Below are positions 12,705 to 13,105 of a DNA stretch of 13,105 bases, piece after piece. The notes beneath the pieces are model-generated. The model was not told where the DNA came from and ran no database searches. It saw only the letters and a program-made list of their open reading frames with translations. The first letter of the stretch is position 1. Every line of letters begins with the position of its first letter. This DNA is from Prevotellaceae bacterium (GTDB lineage Bacteria > Bacteroidota > Bacteroidia > Bacteroidales > UBA932), in the NCBI GenBank assembly GCA_031259645.1, contig JAIRLC010000145.1, positions 1 to 13,105 of the forward strand, read 5' to 3'. A program made the translations under genes and the position numbers.

Positions 12705-13105
12705 ATGATTATAGGTATAATAGGGGGTGCAGGAGTAGCCGCAACAAACAAACTGTGCGAGTTGATTGAAAACAAACTTGTCGAAAGAGGGGCATTTCGA
12801 GATGGGCATCATCCTGAGATGATTATTTACCAAGCCACAAAAGCGCCATCAAGAAGCATGTATTTAGAAGGACGCGGGCCGAGTTTTGTGGAAGATTATT
12901 TTAACATTGGCGTCAAACTTAAAGAAGCTGGGGCTCATGTTATCTGTATGTGTTGCAACACGGCACATTTCGCTATTGACGAACTACAGGAGCGGATAGG
13001 ACTTCCTTTTATTAATGTAATTAAAGAAGTCGTCTTATTGGCAAAAAAAACAAATAACCACAGGATAGGACTTATCGCTTCTGAAGGATGTCTGAAAGGG
13101 AAAGT
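12705..13105 (+). CDS. Aspartate/glutamate-racemase-family protein (partial, runs off right edge)
   Basis: The first 133 codons are present. The protein opens MIIGIIGGAGVAAT, the family's usual GGxGxxAT loop, and has HHPEMIIYQATKAPSRS (about 36-51) and the first catalytic-cysteine motif VICMCCNTAH (85-94) of cofactor-independent Asp/Glu racemases. It continues to GLIASEGCLKGK near the edge. The second catalytic cysteine normally lies further on and cannot be seen. The family interconverts D- and L- forms of acidic or other amino acids by a two-cysteine mechanism, and some members do other reactions. It follows the nucleotidyltransferase by 14 bp without a promoter. It is probably the third cassette gene, and the operon may continue beyond the window. 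Confidence 0.85.
   Translation, partial: MIIGIIGGAGVAATNKLCELIENKLVERGAFRDGHHPEMIIYQATKAPSRSMYLEGRGPSFVEDYFNIGVKLKEAGAHVICMCCNTAHFAIDELQERIGLPFINVIKEVVLLAKKTNNHRIGLIASEGCLKGK

Noticed and set aside
1-13105. CRISPR arrays, IS elements with terminal inverted repeats, tRNA or rRNA genes, prophage genes
   Set aside because: I looked on both strands and saw no regularly spaced repeats, no complete transposase gene, no RNA-gene signatures and no phage structural genes.

Overview
The window looks like a piece of a Bacteroidota chromosome, most likely order Bacteroidales. Several intergenic regions carry the Bacteroidota -7 promoter box TAnnTTTG, in some cases with a TTTG-like -33 box 19-20 bp upstream. 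Shine-Dalgarno sequences are mostly missing. The families seen (DUF4254 next to GT9, DUF4846, a short bactofilin, DUF1016 nuclease, AAA/DUF4143 ATPase, Rpn-like protein) are a typical Bacteroidota set. No IS element, prophage, CRISPR array, tRNA or rRNA is visible.

Region 1 (1-1155): the N-terminus of a leftward Rpn-like gene runs off the left edge. It has its own promoter, a 15-bp palindrome and an 8-bp tandem repeat. The leftward ribosome-assembly GTPase gene rsgA follows. Region 2 (1170-6067): a rightward housekeeping/envelope stretch. It holds a promoter, an all-trans polyprenyl diphosphate synthase, DUF4254 and a GT9 glycosyltransferase that overlaps it, then a second promoter driving a U32/TrhP-type tRNA hydroxylation protein coupled by an ATGA overlap to an exported DUF4846 protein. 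Region 3 (6076-6540): a leftward bactofilin gene and a divergent promoter region.

Region 4 (6541-10042): a surface-polysaccharide run of GT2 glycosyltransferase and Wzx-like flippase, followed 11 bp later by a DUF1016/PDDEXK nuclease. The nuclease gene contains a perfect 13-bp-arm palindrome. Region 5 (10043-10671) is a scar. It holds a 21-codon relic of a second IspD/TarI-like cytidylyltransferase, a repeat-rich promoter, and an AAA/DUF4143 ATPase gene reduced to its two ends by a large internal deletion.

Region 6 (10672-13105) is the most interesting part. An intact IspD/TarI-family cytidylyltransferase is followed by a promoter nearly identical to the one in the scar. That promoter leads a tight cassette of HAD phosphatase, LicC-like nucleotidyltransferase (28-nt overlap) and an Asp/Glu-racemase-family protein cut by the right edge. 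By inference, the cassette makes a nucleotide-activated small molecule, possibly amino-acid derived, that decorates a surface glycan. The substrate cannot be read from the sequence.
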